A stretch of DNA of 12,583 nt from an archaeon (lineage in GTDB: Archaea; Iainarchaeota; Iainarchaeia; Iainarchaeales; Iainarchaeaceae), in assembly GCA_024653865.1 (NCBI GenBank), contig JANLHD010000053.1, positions 1 to 12,583 on the forward strand. The letters run 5' to 3'. A program made the translations under genes and the position numbers. The first letter of the stretch is position 1, and each line of letters starts with the position of its first letter. Positions 1-6,757 of this stretch are shown here, piece after piece. The notes below the pieces were generated by a model. That model was given only the letters and a program-made list of their open reading frames with translations, did not search any database and was not told the DNA's origin.

Positions 1-32
1 GGCTTGGATGCCTCAAAGCACCACATAAAAAA

Positions 33-41
33 TCTTAAATA
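33..41 (+). promoter_or_regulatory. Putative TATA box for the 76-546 gene
   Basis: The stretch TCTTAAATA resembles an archaeal TATA box. Its centre lies about 38 bases before the ATG at 76, so transcription would start near 62 and leave a leader of about 13 bases. A GAGTGG at 62-67 could act as a weak ribosome binding site. This is motif reading only. Confidence 0.4.
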
Positions 42-75
42 GCAAGAACCCATATTACTAAGAGTGGTTTTTTGA

Positions 76-546
76 ATGGGAATTTACGAAGGCACAATGG
101 GCTTTAAGTTCAGCCTGGGCGGAGCAAAAATGCTGCCAATAATTGGCGGAATAATTGCTATAATAGCCCTATTGCTGATCACGAATTGGGCAATAGGAAA
201 TTACGAACCTGCCGCCCTGAAAATTGAATTCGAAAAAAATCCAATAAGCGTGGGCGAACAAACAATGGTATTTGTCACGGTTTCGAATGCAACGAAAATC
301 GACGCCCAAAACGTCCCACTAACCCTGGAGGTCAAGGAACAAACCGAATTCGACATATTCCCCCTCAACGAAAAATTCAACGGAGTAATCGGGATTCTTT
401 CATCCGAAACATCCAGGCAGGTAACATTTGTAATCAACCCGGTGCAGCAAGTGCTCCCAGGGACCTACACATTGGTCGCCCAAACCACCATAAATGGCAA
501 GGCGTATTCAAGCGAAGTAAAGCTAAATGTCACGGCTAAACCCTAA
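76..546 (+). CDS. Membrane-anchored protein with an extracytoplasmic Ig-like (CARDB/NEW3-type) domain
   Basis: This 156-residue protein has a short N-terminus and one hydrophobic segment at about residues 20-41 (LPIIGGIIAIIALLLI). A region of about 110 residues follows, with alternating hydrophobic beta-strand patterns. Features such as 'NPISVGEQTMVFVTVSNAT' and 'LPGTYTLVAQTTINGK' resemble CARDB or NEW3-like beta-sandwich domains, common in archaeal surface proteins. The segment is followed by polar sequence, so I infer an N-in anchor with the domain outside the cell, perhaps binding partners or the cell envelope. The specific function is unknown. The ATG at 76 is chosen because a TATA-like box and short leader fit it; in-frame ATGs at 97 and 130 are alternatives, the last leaving almost nothing before the membrane segment. 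Its TAA abuts the stop of the convergent acylphosphatase gene with no spacer. Confidence 0.75.
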   Translation: MGIYEGTMGFKFSLGGAKMLPIIGGIIAIIALLLITNWAIGNYEPAALKIEFEKNPISVGEQTMVFVTVSNATKIDAQNVPLTLEVKEQTEFDIFPLNEKFNGVIGILSSETSRQVTFVINPVQQVLPGTYTLVAQTTINGKAYSSEVKLNVTAKP

Positions 547-834
547 TTAGTATTTTATGGAAAACGATTCGAATTCGCCTATCGCGGGCCCGAAATTTTT
601 CACAATGCGCAAAACCCTTGAGGCGGACGGGCCTTTTTCAAGCTCTGCCACGAGCAATTCAAGTTTTTTTCGCCCGCCCTCGGCAACAACTTCAACAGAG
701 CCATCCGGAAGGTTCTTTGCATAGCCAACAACCCCAAGGGCATTTGCGTGCGAAACAACGAACGCGCGATAGTAAACGCCCTGCACCTTTCCGATTGCCC
801 TGGCCTCGAGCCTCTCAAAATCCTTATTGGCCAT
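547..834 (-). CDS. acyP: Acylphosphatase
   Basis: This 95-residue protein hydrolyses the carboxyl-phosphate bond of acylphosphates. It is of normal family length and cytosolic. The signature 'GKVQGVYYRAF' at residues 15-25 carries the phosphate-binding loop with Arg23. 'GYAKNLPDGSVEVVAEG' at 37-53 carries Asn41. These correspond to the two catalytic residues known in the family, so it should be active. An in-frame opening continues upstream to 882, but those residues lie inside the Nudix gene and do not resemble the family, so the ATG at 834 is chosen. That start overlaps the Nudix stop by 11 bases, implying co-transcription and probably coupled translation. The physiological substrate is not shown by the sequence. 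Confidence 0.92.
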   Translation of the reverse strand: MANKDFERLEARAIGKVQGVYYRAFVVSHANALGVVGYAKNLPDGSVEVVAEGGRKKLELLVAELEKGPSASRVLRIVKNFGPAIGEFESFSIKY

Positions 835-1285
835 GTGAATCAAGCAGTTCAATTGCCTTCTTAAAAATCCGTTTGTTGTCAATGTGCTTTAGCATTCCCT
901 CGACCTTCTCCTCGCTAATCCACTCGAATGCATCGTGCTCAATTATTTTTTGCTCCAAATCAACGGTCTCGCCGCCCAAATATTTGACGAGAAACGGAGT
1001 ATACAAGTATTTTGTGTCCTTTGCCATCCAGGACATTTGCAAAGGCAGCCTTGAAACAATGCGCACGTTTTTGAGCCCCGCCTCCTCCTCAATCTCCCTT
1101 AGTACGGCGACTTCAGGTGACTCGCCCTCATCAATGCCGCCCTTTACGAATTCCCATCCGGACCAATTCAAAACCCGGTGGAGCAAAAGAAACCTGCGCC
1201 CTTCGCGGGCATCGCTCGCAGCGGATCCCGGCTTCGAGGGCGCGCTTTCAAAAATTATTCCGGTTACACCGTGCTTTGTGTTCAT
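824..1285 (-). CDS. Nudix hydrolase, possibly Ap4A-hydrolase-like
   Basis: This 153-residue protein contains a perfect Nudix box, G-x5-E-x7-R-E-U-x-E-E-x-G-U, at residues 49-71 (GGIDEGESPEVAVLREIEE followed by EAGL). It provides the metal-binding catalytic helix for cleaving nucleoside diphosphates linked to another group. The preceding 'WEFVKGG', the N-terminal 'GVTGIIFE' and the overall size resemble diadenosine tetraphosphate hydrolases and related house-cleaning enzymes, but substrate cannot be read from the box. The reading frame extends to a TTG at 1306. I prefer the ATG at 1285 because the protein then begins just before the first beta strand, as in the family. An AT-rich element at 1305-1318 would also place the transcript start almost on that ATG. 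It overlaps the acylphosphatase gene downstream and lies 26 bases after porB. Confidence 0.9.
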   Translation of the reverse strand: MNTKHGVTGIIFESAPSKPGSAASDAREGRRFLLLHRVLNWSGWEFVKGGIDEGESPEVAVLREIEEEAGLKNVRIVSRLPLQMSWMAKDTKYLYTPFLVKYLGGETVDLEQKIIEHDAFEWISEEKVEGMLKHIDNKRIFKKAIELLDSHGQ

Positions 1286-1304
1286 AAGAAAAAGTATGTG
1301 CCAC

Positions 1305-1318
1305 AAAAAAATTAAATT
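1305..1318 (-). promoter_or_regulatory. Putative TATA box / T-rich element between porB and the Nudix gene
   Basis: On the minus strand this reads AAATTTAATTTTTT. Its centre is about 25 bases before the Nudix ATG at 1285, the spacing expected of a leaderless archaeal transcript. The run of T residues just after the porB stop could instead, or also, terminate the por transcript. It overlaps the last codons of porB. Confidence 0.4.
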
Positions 1319-2238
1319 TGTGCCTTTTCGGCCGCCGCAGTAGCCTCTATTTTCGGCGCAAGCCCGCTTTTTTCGAGCATTTCATTGTAAGTCAAATTCG
1401 CCTGGTTTTGGATGTGCTCAAACTGCTTTTCATCCAGGTGCTTGAACCTTTTCTGCATTTCTAAATACTCCCTCACGGGCTTTGGGTTCGAGGGATTGAA
1501 GTTGAGCTTGTACTTGCCATTCTCTATTTCAAACAAATACCAAAGCCTTGATTGCACCGAGAGCTTTGCGACCTTCATCGTGATTCCGCCGTCAAAGCCT
1601 GCGCCCAGGCAGCAAGGCGCATCAATTGCAATAAACGTCGAGCCTTTGATTGCCATTGCCTTTCTAAGCTTCATTTGCAGGTCGGCATAATATGCGATTG
1701 ATGCGGAAGCCGCGTACTTGATGCCGTGTGCGGCGACTATTTCCACAATCGGCTTTCTCTCGTTCTCCTTTCCCTTGTGCACGCTGCCAACCATGGTGGT
1801 CGTGGTGGATGCACCATAAGGCGTTGCCCCGGATTTTTGCACCCCGGTATTTGCGTACAATTGGTTGTCGTAGCAAACATAAAGCACGTCATCGCCCCTC
1901 TCAAGCATTCCGCTGAGCGAGCCAAAACCAATGTCATAAGTTGAGCCGTCCCCTGCAATGACAACCACTTTTGTGTGGTCGTTGCCCTGGGCCTTGAGCG
2001 CCCTTGAAACCCCAGACGCCACCGCCGGCGCGTTCTGGAAAAGCGAGTGGATGTAGGGTACCCTCCACGCGGTCTGCGGGTATTGCGAAGAGGTTATTTC
2101 CATGCATCCGGTTGCATTGACAATTATTATGTCCTTTCCGAGTGTGTCGCATACCTGTATGAGCGCATTGCTCGGCCCGCATCCAGGACAGCCCGAGTGG
2201 CCGGGCGCAAAAAGGTGCATTTCAGATTGTTCGCTCAT
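1312..2238 (-). CDS. porB: Pyruvate:ferredoxin oxidoreductase, beta subunit (TPP-binding)
   Basis: This 308-residue subunit binds thiamine pyrophosphate and a [4Fe-4S] cluster in the enzyme that oxidises pyruvate to acetyl-CoA and CO2 with reduction of ferredoxin. The CPGCG motif gives Cys17 and Cys20, 'ATGCME' gives Cys45, and 'DAPCCLG' gives Cys209/210; together they supply the four cluster ligands expected in PorB. The TPP motif starts with GDG at 96-98, continues through 'YDIGFGSLSGMLERGDD' and ends at Asn125. The C-terminus has an Ala/Glu-rich tail beyond the conserved core. The start is an ATG 12 bases after the porA stop. It is the last gene of the porG-D-A-B operon. A related 2-oxoacid substrate such as 2-oxoisovalerate is possible, but similarity to Por is clear throughout. 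Confidence 0.95.
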   Translation of the reverse strand: MSEQSEMHLFAPGHSGCPGCGPSNALIQVCDTLGKDIIIVNATGCMEITSSQYPQTAWRVPYIHSLFQNAPAVASGVSRALKAQGNDHTKVVVIAGDGSTYDIGFGSLSGMLERGDDVLYVCYDNQLYANTGVQKSGATPYGASTTTTMVGSVHKGKENERKPIVEIVAAHGIKYAASASIAYYADLQMKLRKAMAIKGSTFIAIDAPCCLGAGFDGGITMKVAKLSVQSRLWYLFEIENGKYKLNFNPSNPKPVREYLEMQKRFKHLDEKQFEHIQNQANLTYNEMLEKSGLAPKIEATAAAEKAQI

Positions 2239-2250
2239 TCCATCAACCCA

Positions 2251-3402
2251 TTAACCTTTCATTGCCGCCTTTGGTGGCTCTGTTGTAATCCACTTTTTCA
2301 CGGGACCGCTCTTCAGCGTTTCAAACAAGTCCTTCACGTGGTTCCTCTTTATTCCCCTGCCGCCAAGTCCGCCGTAAAAACTCGAGATTTCGGTATTGGT
2401 GCCCGCAAGAGCCTCGACTATATCAACATACAATGGCGCCTGTGCCCCGAGGCTGATTGCGCGGTCAAGTATACCCACTTTTTTTCCCGCAAGCGCCGCC
2501 CTTATTTCTTCGCGCGGGAAAGGCCTGTACACGCGGATGTGCAAAGCGCCCACCTTTTCGCCGGCCTCGCGCAAATCATCGACAACCGCCATTACATTGT
2601 CCATGGCAGAGCCGACCCCCACAAGGACCCTGTCCGCATCCTCAATCTTGTATCCTGCGATGAGGCCATAATGCCTTCCGGAAATCTTGCCCCATTTTTT
2701 TCCCGCCTCGACAAGAAGCTCCTTTGAATGCTCCATGTCCTTCATCACGTCCTCCCTAAAACCCTGGTAATGCGTTGGGTTTGCATAAACCCCAAGGCTC
2801 ACGGGATTGGCGGGGTCCAATTTCAATGGGTACTTGTAGGGCGGCAAAAAACCCTGGACTTTTTTTTCATCAACAACATCAACCTGCTCAACCGCGTGCG
2901 TGAGGTAGTGGCCGTCAACGCAAACCATCACCGGCAAAAGGATTTTTTCGGCGACATAAAACGCCTGCGGAAGCGCATCGACCGCCTCCTGGTTATTTTT
3001 GCAATAAATTTGTATCCAACCCGTGTCGCGCTGGCTCATCGTGTCCTGTTCGTCATTCCAAATGTTAAGCGGGCTCGAAACCGCCCTGTTTCCAACAAGC
3101 ATAACAATTGGAAGCCTCATTCCCGCGGCGCTAAAGAGAACCTCATGCATGTACAAAAGCCCCTGCCCTCCCGTGGTTGTGAATGTCCGAGAGCCCGCGG
3201 CACTTGCGCCAACAAGCGCGGAAATTGCGGAGAACTCCGCCTCGACAGTGATGTACTCGGGTATTTTTCCGTCAGCATAATACTGGTTGAGTTCCTCTGT
3301 GAGATGCGTGGTCGGCGTAATCGGATAGCATGCAACAACTTCCGGCTTGCAGTTCACTGCCATTTCCCCCAAAACCCTTGCGCCTTCTTTTGTCCTAATC
3401 AT
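2251..3402 (-). CDS. porA: Pyruvate:ferredoxin oxidoreductase, alpha subunit
   Basis: This 383-residue protein carries the pyrimidine-side TPP-binding domain. 'YPITPTT' lies at 26-32, and the catalytic-glutamate region 'VEAEFSAI' spans 53-60 with Glu54/Glu56. 'TTTGGQGLLYMHE' at 75-87 and 'NDEQDTMSQRDTGWIQ' at 116-131 are strongly conserved in PorA. The second half has the transketolase C-terminal-like fold ('LVGVGSAMDNVMAVVDDLR', 'RVYRPFP'). The open frame reaches a TTG at 3423, but the ATG at 3402 gives the normal N-terminus. A GGAG about 10 bases upstream supports it, and it overlaps the porD stop by 8 bases, a typical coupled junction. It functions with PorB, PorG and PorD in the cytosol. 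Pyruvate is the likely substrate from overall similarity; this is inference for the exact 2-oxoacid. Confidence 0.95.
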   Translation of the reverse strand: MIRTKEGARVLGEMAVNCKPEVVACYPITPTTHLTEELNQYYADGKIPEYITVEAEFSAISALVGASAAGSRTFTTTGGQGLLYMHEVLFSAAGMRLPIVMLVGNRAVSSPLNIWNDEQDTMSQRDTGWIQIYCKNNQEAVDALPQAFYVAEKILLPVMVCVDGHYLTHAVEQVDVVDEKKVQGFLPPYKYPLKLDPANPVSLGVYANPTHYQGFREDVMKDMEHSKELLVEAGKKWGKISGRHYGLIAGYKIEDADRVLVGVGSAMDNVMAVVDDLREAGEKVGALHIRVYRPFPREEIRAALAGKKVGILDRAISLGAQAPLYVDIVEALAGTNTEISSFYGGLGGRGIKRNHVKDLFETLKSGPVKKWITTEPPKAAMKG

Positions 3403-3646
3403 CCGCAACACGCTCCATTGCAATGCATTTCACGGGGCACTCGTTCGCACAAATGCTGCACCCCTTGCAGTATTCATAATCTATTTCAGGAATCTTTTTG
3501 ACAACACCCATAATTCCTTCGGGGCAAAAGTTCTGGCAAATTCCGCACTTAATGCACTTGTCGCCGTTCACAAGAGGCATGTAAGCCTTCCACTCACCCG
3601 TGAGGTTTTCTGTGCTGGTTCCGGGTTTTGCGTGGGGAATAATCAC
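3395..3646 (-). CDS. porD: Pyruvate:ferredoxin oxidoreductase, delta subunit (2[4Fe-4S] ferredoxin)
   Basis: This 83-residue subunit carries two [4Fe-4S] clusters and passes electrons from the PorB cluster to external ferredoxin. The first motif is CIKCGICQNFCPEG (Cys31, 34, 37, 41) and the second is CKGCSICANECP (Cys60, 63, 66, 70). The N-terminal 'KPGTSTENLTGEWKAYMP' is diagnostic of PorD. The frame is open further upstream, to 3961, but those residues overlap porG and make no sense. The start is a GTG at 3646 that overlaps the porG TGA as GTGA. A GGGTG about 9 bases upstream, inside porG, can serve as ribosome binding site. The GTG start is easy to miss in automatic calls. Confidence 0.93.
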   Translation of the reverse strand: MIIPHAKPGTSTENLTGEWKAYMPLVNGDKCIKCGICQNFCPEGIMGVVKKIPEIDYEYCKGCSICANECPVKCIAMERVADD

Positions 3647-4209
3647 CTTGCAACACCCTTTTCCACTTGCACCATGTCGTAAACTTCCTGAATCGCGTTG
3701 ATGTTGGCCTCGACCACTTTTGCGGGGAGCTTTTTGGAGAGCACCTCTGAAATCGCCTTTTTCACGCTCTGTATTTTCACCACATTTGTGACCTTGCAAA
3801 ATGCGCCAAGCATCACGGTGTTCAATATGAGCTTGTTGAAGTGCTTTAACGCAACCTTTGTCGCGTCCACAGTAAAAACACGCTTTGACGAAAGCCCGAG
3901 TTCGGCTGCCGGCTTTGTGGAATTGATTATCACAATGCCGTCCTTTTTGAGGCCGGCGCAAACATCAACCGCGTCAAGTATCGAGGCATCCGCTACAACC
4001 ACAATGTCGGGCTCGCTAATTTCTTCATGAATTGCGATTGGTTTTTCGTCAATCCTGCAATACGCCTCAACCGGCGGGCCCCTTTTTTCCGAGCCAAAGA
4101 AGGGAAAAGCCTGGCTGTGCTTGCCCTCGTAATTTGCCGCAAGCGCTATCAAATCCGCGCCTGTGACCATTCCCTGCCCTGCCCTGCCATGCAGCCTGAT
4201 TTCTTTCAT
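3643..4209 (-). CDS. porG: Pyruvate:ferredoxin oxidoreductase, gamma subunit
   Basis: This 188-residue protein is the first gene of the por operon. The N-terminal 'IRLHGRAGQGMVTGADLIA' at residues 4-22 and 'AFPFFGSEKRGPPVEAYCR' at 34-52 are the typical gamma-subunit signatures; this subunit contributes to CoA binding in the complex. Its length is normal for the family. The ATG at 4209 sits about 26 bases after the centre of a clear TATA-like box (TTTTTATAG), so the transcript is probably leaderless. It ends in the GTGA overlap with porD. The order gamma-delta-alpha-beta is a common archaeal arrangement. Confidence 0.94.
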   Translation of the reverse strand: MKEIRLHGRAGQGMVTGADLIALAANYEGKHSQAFPFFGSEKRGPPVEAYCRIDEKPIAIHEEISEPDIVVVADASILDAVDVCAGLKKDGIVIINSTKPAAELGLSSKRVFTVDATKVALKHFNKLILNTVMLGAFCKVTNVVKIQSVKKAISEVLSKKLPAKVVEANINAIQEVYDMVQVEKGVAR

Positions 4210-4230
4210 ACAATCAATGTTACCGGAGTA

Positions 4231-4242
4231 CCTATAAAAAGG
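4231..4242 (-). promoter_or_regulatory. TATA box of the por operon
   Basis: The minus strand reads CCTTTTTATAGG, centred about 27 bases before the porG ATG, preceded by CGAAA that could be the factor B recognition element. Position and sequence fit a strong archaeal promoter giving a leaderless mRNA. Confidence 0.65.
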
Positions 4243-4278
4243 TTTCGATGAATGCCAACCAAAATGACGACAATTGCC

Positions 4279-4644
4279 TTATCGTTTTTTTGTGGGATTT
4301 TTATTCCGCTTTTTTGCCTTTTTTTTCATATTTTTTGCATGCTTGGCAAGCTCCAAATTTGCCCATTGCACATATTCCTTGTTCGCCTTTGCAAAAATTT
4401 TGAGTATTGCGGGGCACTCGTAAGAATGAAGGGAACGCACAAATTTTTTTGCTGCACCAAATTTTTTTGCCGAAGTTTTCGCGTGGATTATGAATTCCTT
4501 TCCAAAAACAAGTTTCCCTTTCCACTCATAAATAGAAGTGCTCGGCACAATGTTTGCGCACGCAATCAACCCAACATTTATGAGCGCGCGGGAAATATTC
4601 ACGGCCTCTTTTTTTGATGGGCATGGGACATAGAGGATAATCAC
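4279..4644 (-). CDS. cutA: CutA-family protein with a lysine-rich C-terminal tail
   Basis: This 121-residue protein matches the CutA1 trimer family: 'YVPCPSKKEAVNISRALIN' near the start, then 'GLIACANIVPSTSIYEWKG', then 'FIIHAKTS' and 'HSYECPAIL'. CutA proteins are small PII-like trimers reported to bind divalent metals such as Cu(II); their true role is unsettled. The conserved core ends near residue 100. The last 20 or so residues are almost all Lys, Arg and Asn ('KNMKKKAKKRNKNPTKKR'), not part of the usual fold. The start is a GTG at 4644 inside a GTGA overlap with the small gene upstream, preceded by a strong GAGGAGGA ribosome binding site 6 bases away. It is the third gene of the operon headed by the tail-anchored protein at 5696. 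The basic tail might bind nucleic acid, acidic protein or lipid; this is inference. Confidence 0.9.
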   Translation of the reverse strand: MIILYVPCPSKKEAVNISRALINVGLIACANIVPSTSIYEWKGKLVFGKEFIIHAKTSAKKFGAAKKFVRSLHSYECPAILKIFAKANKEYVQWANLELAKHAKNMKKKAKKRNKNPTKKR

Positions 4645-4760
4645 TTGGATTCCTCCTCGGCCTTCGACTTTATCAGGCGGTAAATATAGTACAGAATCGC
4701 AAAAATTATCGCAACGCCTATAATGAACTGCAGCATTGGCATGAAATCATAGCCTGCCAA
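4641..4760 (-). CDS. Small single-pass membrane protein (39 residues)
   Basis: This short reading frame starts at a TTG (4760) and reads MAGYDFMPMLQFII..., with one hydrophobic helix at about residues 9-26 followed by 'YRLIKSKAEEESK'. The charge pattern suggests the C-terminus is in the cytoplasm. The TTG lies 6 bases after GGTGA, which is also the stop region of the upstream gene; the same GGTG-to-TTG layout is seen at purC and purE. An ATG at 4742 would give a 33-residue form. The end overlaps the cutA GTG by 4 bases (GTGA), and the last codons encode the strong ribosome binding site of cutA, so the two are probably translationally coupled. The tight packing between two same-strand genes argues that it is real. 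I do not recognise a family. Confidence 0.6.
   Translation of the reverse strand: MAGYDFMPMLQFIIGVAIIFAILYYIYRLIKSKAEEESK
4651..4658 (-). promoter_or_regulatory. Strong ribosome binding site for cutA
   Basis: The minus strand reads GAGGAGGA, complementary to the 16S rRNA tail, 6 bases before the GTG at 4644. It decides the GTG start of cutA and lies within the small gene's Glu-Glu codons. Confidence 0.75.
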
Positions 4761-4766
4761 AAAAAT

Positions 4767-5696
4767 TCACCCCCCGAAAAAATAAAAAACCACAATCGCA
4801 AGAGCCACGAACCCGAGCACCACAAGGATTGCTACAACAAGATTGAGCGTATTGCTCTCCTCGGCTCTTAGCGGATTTTCGTCCTTTTTGCGCGAATCAA
4901 GGATGTCGCTTGCGATGACGGATGCCGATTCCTTTTTTCCCATAAACTTGGCGATCTCATCTTCTTCGGCAAAAAGGCTGTTGCGGGAAACTTCAGAACC
5001 CAATACACCCGGCGCGCTTTTTGAAAAATCCATGGCCTTTTTTTTATCCTCTTTTTGTTTCGCTTCCTTGCTTTCGGCTTCGGCTTTCGCGGACGAAATG
5101 GGCGCCGTGGACGGCTCCTCTTCGCCGTTTTTTTCAAAAACACGCGACTCGAATTCTATGCCCTCTGATTTTTTTGTCTGGGTCTTGGGAAAATCAAGTT
5201 CCTTAAATTCATCTTCCTCATTGCCATCGCCCGTGTCGGTATCAACCGCTTCTTCCCAATCTGGTTCGGGCTTTTTCATTTTCTTTTCAGGTTGTTTTGG
5301 CAAAAGATTCACGGGTTGCTTTTCGGGCTCTTTTGGCGCAACAATTTTTTTCTGGGCTTGTGCCAAAGGCACAACCGGGGGCGCTACGGGCAACTCTGGC
5401 GGCGAGGGCGAAGCGGGTTTGGTAACCTGCTTTTCCTGAGCCTTTATTTCAGATGGTTCCTGCGCAATTTTTTTGCCGGAAATTCTCTCCAAGAGTTCCT
5501 GGGTCCTGTCGATTTTGCGCGGCCCTGTGGCCGGGCTTTGGGGTAATTTCTCTGGAGGAGATTCTTTTTGTGCGGGATTTTTTTCGAGTTTGAAAAAAAT
5601 TTCGCCTATTTTTTGCTCATCCCCTGCGCCTGGCTCTCGCCCTTGCGCGGGGGTTTTTTTCTTCTTGAAAAAATCGAAAATCTTTTCGCCGGCCAT
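4767..5696 (-). CDS. Tail-anchored protein with a long disordered charged cytoplasmic region
   Basis: This 309-residue protein begins 'MAGEKIFDFFKKKKTP', which could form a short amphipathic helix. It continues for about 260 residues rich in Lys, Glu, Pro, Ser and Gln, with no recognisable globular fold. It includes a proline-rich stretch near residues 90-150, an acidic stretch near 147-172 ('DTDTGDGNEEDEF') and a Lys/Glu helical region near 205-225. The last 25 residues are one membrane helix ending in 'FYFFGG', so I infer a C-tail anchor with the bulk in the cytoplasm. The ATG at 5696 sits about 27 bases after a TATA-like box, suggesting a leaderless transcript. It heads an operon with the small membrane protein 6 bases downstream, then cutA. 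I do not recognise a family; such a protein could be a tether or scaffold at the membrane, but this is a guess. Confidence 0.8.
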   Translation of the reverse strand: MAGEKIFDFFKKKKTPAQGREPGAGDEQKIGEIFFKLEKNPAQKESPPEKLPQSPATGPRKIDRTQELLERISGKKIAQEPSEIKAQEKQVTKPASPSPPELPVAPPVVPLAQAQKKIVAPKEPEKQPVNLLPKQPEKKMKKPEPDWEEAVDTDTGDGNEEDEFKELDFPKTQTKKSEGIEFESRVFEKNGEEEPSTAPISSAKAEAESKEAKQKEDKKKAMDFSKSAPGVLGSEVSRNSLFAEEDEIAKFMGKKESASVIASDILDSRKKDENPLRAEESNTLNLVVAILVVLGFVALAIVVFYFFGG

Positions 5697-5717
5697 TGCT
5701 AAAAAATGGTTTTCCGG

Positions 5718-5728
5718 CTATATAAAAC
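5718..5728 (-). promoter_or_regulatory. TATA box of the tail-anchored protein / cutA operon
   Basis: The minus strand reads GTTTTATATAG, centred about 27 bases before the ATG at 5696. This is the spacing expected for a leaderless archaeal transcript, and it separates this operon from purB-purM just upstream. Confidence 0.6.
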
Positions 5729-5755
5729 TATTCAAACGCCAAAATTTTGCAAAAA

Positions 5756-6757
5756 TCATTCAATTGAGCCAAGTGCCCATGCCCTCTCGCCCGCGGCCCC
5801 GAGGGATGCAATTGCATTCTTCACATCGGAAGAATTGACCACGATTACAAGCCCAACTCCCATGTTGAATACGCGGAACATTTCCTTTTCCGAAATGCCG
5901 CCTTTTTCCTTTATTAGAGAAAAGATTGCGGGAACCTTTATTGAAGAATAATTTATTTTGGCAACAACCCCGCCCGGAAGTATGCGGCCAAGGTTTTCCT
6001 CGAGCCCGCCTCCTGTGATGTGTGCAATGCCCTTTATGCGGATTTTTTTCGCAAGTGCAAGCACGTTTTTGGAATAACTCCTGTGCACCGCAAGCAATTC
6101 ATCCCCGATTGTTCCTTTAAGCCCCAAAACCTTGCCATTTGGCGAAAGCTTCGCGTCCTCAAAAAGCACTTTTCTCGCAAGGCTATAGCCGTTCGTGTGA
6201 AGGCCGTTTGATGCGAGGCCGATCAATGCGTCCCCTTTGGAGATTTTTGAGCCGTCAATCATTTCTTCGCGCTCAACAACGCCTATCATGCACCCCGCAA
6301 TATCGTGCTCGCCCTTTGCATAAACCCCCGGCATTTCCGCGGTCTCCCCGCCAATAAGAGCGCACCCAACTTCCTGGCATGCCTTTGACATGCCGCCGAC
6401 AATCGATGCTATTTGCTCCGGCACCAACCGATCCGCCGCGAGGTAATCGAGAAAAAACAATGGCCTTGCACCAAGACCCAAAATGTCATCGGAGCAGTGG
6501 TTCACAATATCCTCCCCGACAGAATCCCATTTTCCGATTGCAGAAGCAACCTTTAGCTTTGTGCCCACGCCATCAATCGTGGAAATTAAAACAGGGTCAT
6601 GCATTTTGCAGACCTCTTTTAGCGAGTAAGCCGCGCCAAAAGCGCCGATGTCATTTAGCACCATCGGTCCATGTGTTTTTTTCGCAAGGCCTTTTATCAG
6701 CTTAACCGATTTGTTCCCGGCGTCAATGTCAACGCCGGCGTCCTTGTACGACGCCAT
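5756..6757 (-). CDS. purM: Phosphoribosylformylglycinamidine cyclo-ligase (AIR synthetase)
   Basis: This 333-residue enzyme closes the imidazole ring, converting FGAM plus ATP to AIR in the purine pathway. Conserved blocks are, in order: 'YKDAGVDID' (4-12), 'TIDGVGTKLKVA', 'GEDIVNHCSDDILGLGARP' followed by LFFLDY, 'GGETAEMPGVY', 'GLASNGLHTNGYSLAR' and 'ITGGGLEENLGRILP'. All are typical of PurM, and the length is normal. The segment 'VNHCSDD' differs slightly from the usual 'CVND' form. The frame is open to 6811, but the ATG at 6757 is chosen: it gives the canonical N-terminus and shares one base with the purB stop (TAATG), so translation is probably coupled. There is no promoter between it and purB. 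Its product AIR is the substrate of PurE, encoded about 3.8 kb away. Confidence 0.96.
   Translation of the reverse strand: MASYKDAGVDIDAGNKSVKLIKGLAKKTHGPMVLNDIGAFGAAYSLKEVCKMHDPVLISTIDGVGTKLKVASAIGKWDSVGEDIVNHCSDDILGLGARPLFFLDYLAADRLVPEQIASIVGGMSKACQEVGCALIGGETAEMPGVYAKGEHDIAGCMIGVVEREEMIDGSKISKGDALIGLASNGLHTNGYSLARKVLFEDAKLSPNGKVLGLKGTIGDELLAVHRSYSKNVLALAKKIRIKGIAHITGGGLEENLGRILPGGVVAKINYSSIKVPAIFSLIKEKGGISEKEMFRVFNMGVGLVIVVNSSDVKNAIASLGAAGERAWALGSIE

Noticed and set aside
1..42. Possible 3' end of a plus-strand gene (13 codons, ending in TAG at 40-42)
   Set aside because: The frame is open from the edge but too short to show coding character, and the other frames are nearly as open.
618..1343. 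Long plus-strand open frame across the acylphosphatase and Nudix genes
   Set aside because: It is antisense to two genes with clear catalytic motifs and has no recognisable protein features.
1481..1496. GGTTCGAGG resembling a tRNA T-arm
   Set aside because: It lies inside porB coding sequence and no matching acceptor, D or anticodon arms surround it.
2047..3501. Long plus-strand open frames of 226 and 257 codons opposite porA and porB
   Set aside because: They are shadows produced by codon bias of the por genes; composition is implausible (rich in Cys, His and Arg).
4252..4617. Plus-strand frame of 121 codons opposite cutA
   Set aside because: The minus strand encodes an unmistakable CutA with a strong ribosome binding site; the plus frame is Phe/Cys-rich noise.
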